A stretch of DNA of 64,000 nt from positions 1,459,582 through 1,523,581 of the forward strand of contig NW_022985165.1 of the NCBI RefSeq assembly GCF_010093535.1, written 5' to 3'. Both the position numbers and the translations under genes were made by a program. Shown in pieces: positions 59,756-64,000 of the stretch; position 1 is the stretch's first letter; each line of letters starts with the position of its first letter. A model generated the notes under the pieces. The model was given only the letters and a program-made list of their open reading frames with translations, was not told the DNA's origin and ran no database searches. This DNA is from Lindgomyces ingoldianus. Lineage: Eukaryota > Ascomycota > Dothideomycetes > Pleosporales > Lindgomycetaceae.

Positions 59756-60016
59756 TATGTTACAGCTATCTAACCCCTGCGTACCGTAGGCTTGGCACGG
59801 GGTGTATAGGCTCCTCGGCCTCAGTACCTCTGCCTCTGACCCTAAGGTTTACTCTCGTGCTTCCTGCTTGATACCTCTTACACTTATTCTAATACGCTTG
59901 TATTGTTTTAACGTATTTTACAACCGAGCGGTCCACACAAGTAAATAGTCTACTCTAACTAAATTTTAGCATCTTATTCTTTAATTAGTAATGCGTCTAC
60001 TAATTAACTTTTAACA
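59756..60016. repeat. Repeat remnant flanking the Fot-like insertion
   Basis: GC-balanced segment 59760-59880 matches, inverted, the region around 63045-63155 (words GGTTTACTCT, CTTCCTGCTT, ATACCTCTTACACTTA). The segment 59920-59980 matches 63610-63690 directly (AGTAAATAGTCTAC, TTTTAGCA). Probably parts of one repeat family broken by later insertions. Confidence 0.5.
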
Positions 60017-60018
60017 TA

Positions 60019-61884
60019 ACGTACTTCATGGGCGAGTCGCTCACACACCCGAGTCGCTCACTTTTGCCAAGACCCCACCCTAACAAACTCTATTATGGCC
60101 TATAACAACCCGCTCTAGCACTATATAGTACAGTACAGCCTAGAATATTATTTAGATACTACTTCTGCTTCTTGCTTACATGTTTGCGTGTTATGCCTAG
60201 TCTAATTACACTGTCTGCAGCGCCTTTAGGATAGCTTACCTACTTTAGCTTGCACTTGCTTTTTTGCCTTCTTCCTATTACTGCGCGCCCTAAACTCCTT
60301 TAAAGCTATTAAGTGTAGGCCTTTCTAAATTATTAAGGTCTTTTCTGCCTTAATTTACTTTTTTTTATATAATTTATATTATGTAGCAGCCTTATTAGCT
60401 ACTTAAAGCTTAGTAATTTTCTATTACACTAACACTAGCTTATGCGTAATTATTACTACCTCTTTTAAAACTTTCTTAAACACCTTAACTATAAAAGTTA
60501 GTAAACTATTTATATGCTTTTAAATTTTTATTTTTATAAGCATTAATTATAACCTAAGTTCTAAAGTATTACTTAGGGTTTACAACTACTAGGGCTTGTT
60601 GTATATAGGTAGTAGTAGTAATAAAGTGCGTAACTTTATATTAAGGCCTATTATAACTTATTATAAGTTAAAAGGAACTAATCTAGCGCCTTAAAACCCT
60701 TTTTAGATATTACTAAAAGTAATTATAGCATTATAGGCTGCTTTAAAGCATAGTAAGAACTTTATTTTTATAATATAAGTAATTTAGTTATATATAAAGT
60801 TTTTAGCTTAGCGCTTATATACTTTTTTTAAAAAAGTAAAACAACTTACATTAAGTAGCTGTAAAAAGTGTAATAAGTAAAAAAGTATGTAGATAGTAAT
60901 AATTTTATTATCTTTATAGTATTACTAAAAATAAAGTAAGTTATAGCTTTTATAGCTGTTAATAACTAGTAGATAGTAGCTACTAACAGTACGCTTTTTT
61001 ATATACACATTAAAGTGCTTTAACTAGTCTAGACTAAGCTAATTAGTAGTCTAGCTGCGCTTAAAGATTATAATAACCTAATTCTAAAGTAGATTTTTTT
61101 TCTTATACTAGTTTAAAAAGTAGTTGCTACCCTAAAAAATAATAAAAGGCAGAATAGCCTACTTTTTAGCATTAATGCCCTAAATAGCTGTTGTCTACTT
61201 CTAGTTACCTAGCTAGACTGCTTTTAGCTGTCCTTATCTCTCTAACCCTGTAATAACTACTCTAGTAGATATCTAGCCTATTATAAACCCTGTTTTATTA
61301 AAGTTGTATATGTTATTATCTTAGATGCTATACTTAGCTTTAATATTCTTTATAAAGTTAAACTAGCCTTAAATTACTATAAGATCTTTATAAAAAGCTC
61401 TTTTATAGTTATACTTATACTTAAACTTTACTTTAAGCTTTAAGTAACACTTAATAAACATATTAAGCTAGTTTATGCTAATATAGCCTATATTATACTT
61501 AGCGCGTAAAGAATTCGCTATATTAGCTATAGCTGCTAGCTAGAGGGGAAATCCTTGCGCATTTAGCTTAAGTATGTGCTAAATAATTACCTGCTTTTTA
61601 TTATTATCTAGCTTCTATAAGTTAGCTATATAATTAGCTTAAAAAGGTTGTCTAGTGTGTTAGTTACTTATTGTCTTTTAAAAGACTCTGTAGATAGCTG
61701 CAGCATGTTAGTTAAAAAGTGTTACATTTTATTTAAGAGCCTAAAGCGTAAGCTGCATTTAATATTCCTTTAACACATTTAAGTAGTGTTATTAGAAATA
61801 CATTAGTGTAAGAAAAGTAGTGTAGTGGGGTCTTAGTAAAAGTAAGCAACTTAGGTGTGTAAGCAACTCGCCCATGAAGTACGT
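60019..61884 (-). mobile_element. Fot1/pogo-like DNA transposon, family FB
   Basis: 1866 bp, from ACGTACTTCATGGGCGAG to CCCATGAAGTACGT, flanked by TA (60017-60018, 61885-61886). The ends are the least mutated of the FB family and show the internal direct repeat CGAGTCGCTCAC twice. On the minus strand near 60255-60345 the presumed transposase C-terminus is still readable as LKEFRARSNRKKAKKQVQA, apart from RIP changes. The rest is RIPed. Confidence 0.87.
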
Positions 61885-61886
61885 TA

Positions 61887-62065
61887 CTAATTAAAAAGGT
61901 TAAATACTTTTAGCTTTTTAGGTAACTTAAAAAAGCTAAATTTTAAGTATTTAAAATATAATAATAATTTATAAAGTCTTTAAAGCTATACTTAGAAACA
62001 TAAATGAAAACTTTTATAATATAACTATAACATATTCTACTACTAAGCTAGCTACACTAAGCTAG
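61887..62065. other. RIPed spacer
   Basis: AT-rich, no feature seen. Confidence 0.5.
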
Positions 62066-62289
62066 TGTTACAATTCGCCTTAGCCTTAGCCGCTTGCAGC
62101 TATATTAGACTAGAATAGACAAGAAACAATCAGCTAGATACAACAAAGCATAGAGTAAAGAAGTAGCGTGTATATAAGCAGTAACAAATCTCAGCATTAA
62201 AGAGCAGCAATTTGTTAATTTGTTAAAGTCTTCTACCTAGATCCTAACTATTTAAAGTTTAAATAAACTACGTTAGATAAGAGTAGTTT
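62066..62289 (+). repeat. LTR-like segment with a TATA box
   Basis: Begins TGTTACAATTCGCC and ends near TTTTGTAACA, an inverted-repeat-like pair of ends. It has a TATA box (GTGTATATAAGCAG, about 62167-62180). Its right end (AAATAAACTACGTTAGATAAGAG) recurs at about 63705-63727. No target duplication found, so the element type is open. Confidence 0.4.
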
Positions 62290-62952
62290 TGTAACAATTC
62301 GCATGAATCATTCCATCTTGGGTTGTCTGACGAACTGATATCCGAAGGTTCCTTGTATCTGCTCTAACCCTGCTCTAACCCCTGCTGTACCCATATTCCC
62401 CTAAGTATTTAGTCGCACCTTGTCAGATTGAAGCACTGTTTCTGGGCTTCCTGAGATGAATGATGGGTTTGGATATGATGTATGGGATGATTGATTGATT
62501 TGTATTGATCGTGTTCATTTATCGATCCTTTTTCTGCTCTACTCGTGTTGCTCGGCTTTTTGTTTTGCCGATCCGAGTCCCTCGCGCACTTGCCCTATGC
62601 GCGACCAGCTTGCAACATGCTGCAATTTGCTGCAAAATGCTGCAATTTGCTGCAAAATGCTGCAAAATGCTGCAAAATGCTGCAACATGCTGCAATTTGC
62701 AGCAACATACTGTTCGAGCTTATTGCTCGTACTATGTAGCAGCTTTCGTCAAGCGTTCCTCCTGTCTTGACAGTAGGTGCGCATATCTGACACACCTCCC
62801 CCCTTAGCTAGCTTAATAGTTTTCTAATATCCTTTGTACAAGGCCTATAGGTGTTAATAGAATTCCTAGATTTCTAAGTCCCCATGCACTCCCATATGCC
62901 TGTGAGTGGATTCACACCGCATTCAGACCTGTTGTCTTGCCTGTGCTGTGAA
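62290..62952 (-). mobile_element. Family-B LTR, inverted, interrupted by a solo LTR
   Basis: The left end TGTAACAATTCG..CCATCTTGGG is the reverse complement of the family-B end. The right part (GACCTGTTGTCTTGCCTGTGCTGT) is the reverse complement of the family-B start TGTAACAGCGCAGGC. The terminal TTACA is replaced by GAAC, so the right border is altered. It is split by the solo LTR 62421-62792. Confidence 0.7.
62421..62792 (-). mobile_element. Solo LTR, Copia family A, inside a family-B LTR
   Basis: 372 bp from TGTCAGATT to ATCTGACA with a perfect duplication CACCT (62416-62420, 62793-62797). It carries about ten 10-bp minisatellite units (62610-62705) and is the least mutated family-A copy here. 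ORFs across it on both strands are artefacts of the minisatellite. Confidence 0.93.
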
Positions 62953-63770
62953 CTACAAGTTTAGCCTGTTATTAGTATATTACACATCTATTATTTTAAC
63001 AGCTAGCTAACTTAAAACCTATACAAAATCCTACTTACTAAGTGTAAGAGGTATTAAGCAGGAAGCACAATGCATAGAGAGAGAATGCAGGATAAGAGGG
63101 TGTAACAAGAGTAAACCTTAGAGTTAGAGGTACAGAGGCTAATAAGCTTATATACTCTATGCTAAGCTTTTAGAGTACTAAGAAATTAGATAGCTGTATT
63201 ATAACTATAATATAGCCTTTTTTAAAGCTTGTTTTAAGATCTAGAAAGGAATAGCTAGTGCTAAATTTTATATATAAAAAAGTAGTGTAACTAGCTTTAT
63301 TAAAAACTATCTAGAAAAAAAAAGTACATAGCTAGCTATAAAGCTAAAAATTTTTTAAATTAAACACTAGCTAAAGTATTAGCGTAGACTTGTAGTAGGA
63401 CCTATATAGGTTATACTTAGGCAGTATCTATCTTTAGTAACTAAACTTTAGAAAACTTTAGTAAAAGAAAACCATGTTAGAAGAAGTGTAACTATTTGCT
63501 TTAAAATATTATTACTAGCACTATAGCGCTACACTGCTATAGCTACTAGTATAAGATGTTTTTCTTTTATTAAGCTAAGCCTAATAGACTTTTAAAAGCT
63601 AGATAAAGTAAATAACGTATTTTACAAGCAAGTAGGCTATATAAGTAAATAGTCTACGCTAATAAAATTTTAGCACCTTGTATTTTACTTAACAATACTG
63701 TCTAAATAAACTACGTTAGATAAGAGCAGTTCAGCCTGTCTTTATGTATATTATACACCTTCATTTTGAC
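62953..63770. other. RIPed repeat DNA, no gene
   Basis: AT-rich. It includes the inverted partner (63045-63155) and direct partner (63610-63727) of repeat pieces at 59760-59980 and 62230-62280. Confidence 0.5.
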
Positions 63771-64000
63771 AATGCCTCAGGCTCTCCCTAGAGACCCCTC
63801 AGCCCGGCCTTGGGCACATGACATCCCGTCACGTGCTCTAATACATATATATATATATATATCCTCTCTCGGACCCCTGAGTCTCCTCAAGGATTCGTCT
63901 ATCAATACTGTCCTGTGCCCCCTTTTGCGCTTCATGTTTCCTGGACACAGTGCTCTCACAATAGTGTTAGTTGCGCTAAGAGATTCTGTCTACCTTAGTG
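63771..64000. other. GC-balanced end of window with a (TA)n microsatellite
   Basis: Not RIPed. A TA microsatellite runs at about 63843-63862. A 60-codon minus-strand ORF is not recognisable. The window ends before the nature of this segment can be seen. Confidence 0.45.

Noticed and set aside
1..64000. Starship-type giant element with a DUF3435 captain gene
   Set aside because: An NLR and accessory genes are present, but no tyrosine-recombinase captain reading or element borders could be found.
1..64000. Telomere or centromere sequence
   Set aside because: No TTAGGG-type tandem repeats; the AT-rich tracts are explained by RIPed transposons.

Overview
The window looks like an assembly piece from a filamentous ascomycete, most likely a dothideomycete (Pleosporales-like). 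Genes have short introns (50-78 bp, one of 154 bp) with GT/AG ends. The protein families are typical of Pezizomycotina: DUF6594, DUF7730, DUF1996, and an NB-ARC/TPR NLR. The DNA is split into two compartments. AT-rich tracts are almost without long ORFs and full of TpA, as expected after repeat-induced point mutation (RIP). Between them lie GC-balanced gene islands. The assignment to Pleosporales is inference from gene families.

Layout. 1-1534: two copies of a small LTR with a 10-bp minisatellite plus a short non-RIPed stretch. 1535-32057: a RIPed transposon graveyard holding a Gypsy element (7008-12669, TSD ACCTA), a Copia-like element (13139-20341, TSD AATAG), and a nested stack. In the stack, a Fot1/pogo-like DNA transposon (21563-29532) is interrupted by a Copia element (22318-28419, TSD ATAAT), which is itself hit by two solo LTRs (24027-24387, TSD ATTAA; 25978-26339, TSD CTTAT). 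32058-35065: a small gene island with one unrecognised ORF (33107-34057). 35066-40585: a small LTR-flanked non-coding element with palindromic repeats, interrupted by a Fot-like copy, then a second Fot-like copy. 40586-59750: the main gene island. 59751-64000: more RIPed repeats, including another Fot-like copy and a solo LTR inserted in another LTR.

Genes of the main island, with splice models I built by hand (frames close and lengths divide by three): a DUF6594 membrane protein (43510-44506, minus); a retropepsin-like aspartic protease domain protein (44905-46036, plus); a GH3 beta-xylosidase pseudogene fragment (46628-47377, minus) next to a hAT transposase relic (47674-47877, plus); a possible second retropepsin relic (about 48470-48720); a DUF7730 protein (50000-50709, plus); a 1019-residue NB-ARC/TPR NLR with near-identical TPR units and a 10-N assembly gap (51339-54552, minus); a small secreted protein with eight cysteines after the signal peptide (56791-57177, minus); and a secreted DUF1996 protein (57937-59168, plus).

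No operon-like logic is expected here. The mix of an NLR, a hidden cysteine-rich secreted protein, a decayed plant-cell-wall enzyme and surrounding transposon nests fits a fast-evolving accessory or subtelomere-like region of a plant-associated fungus, but no telomere repeat, Starship captain gene or secondary-metabolite cluster was seen.
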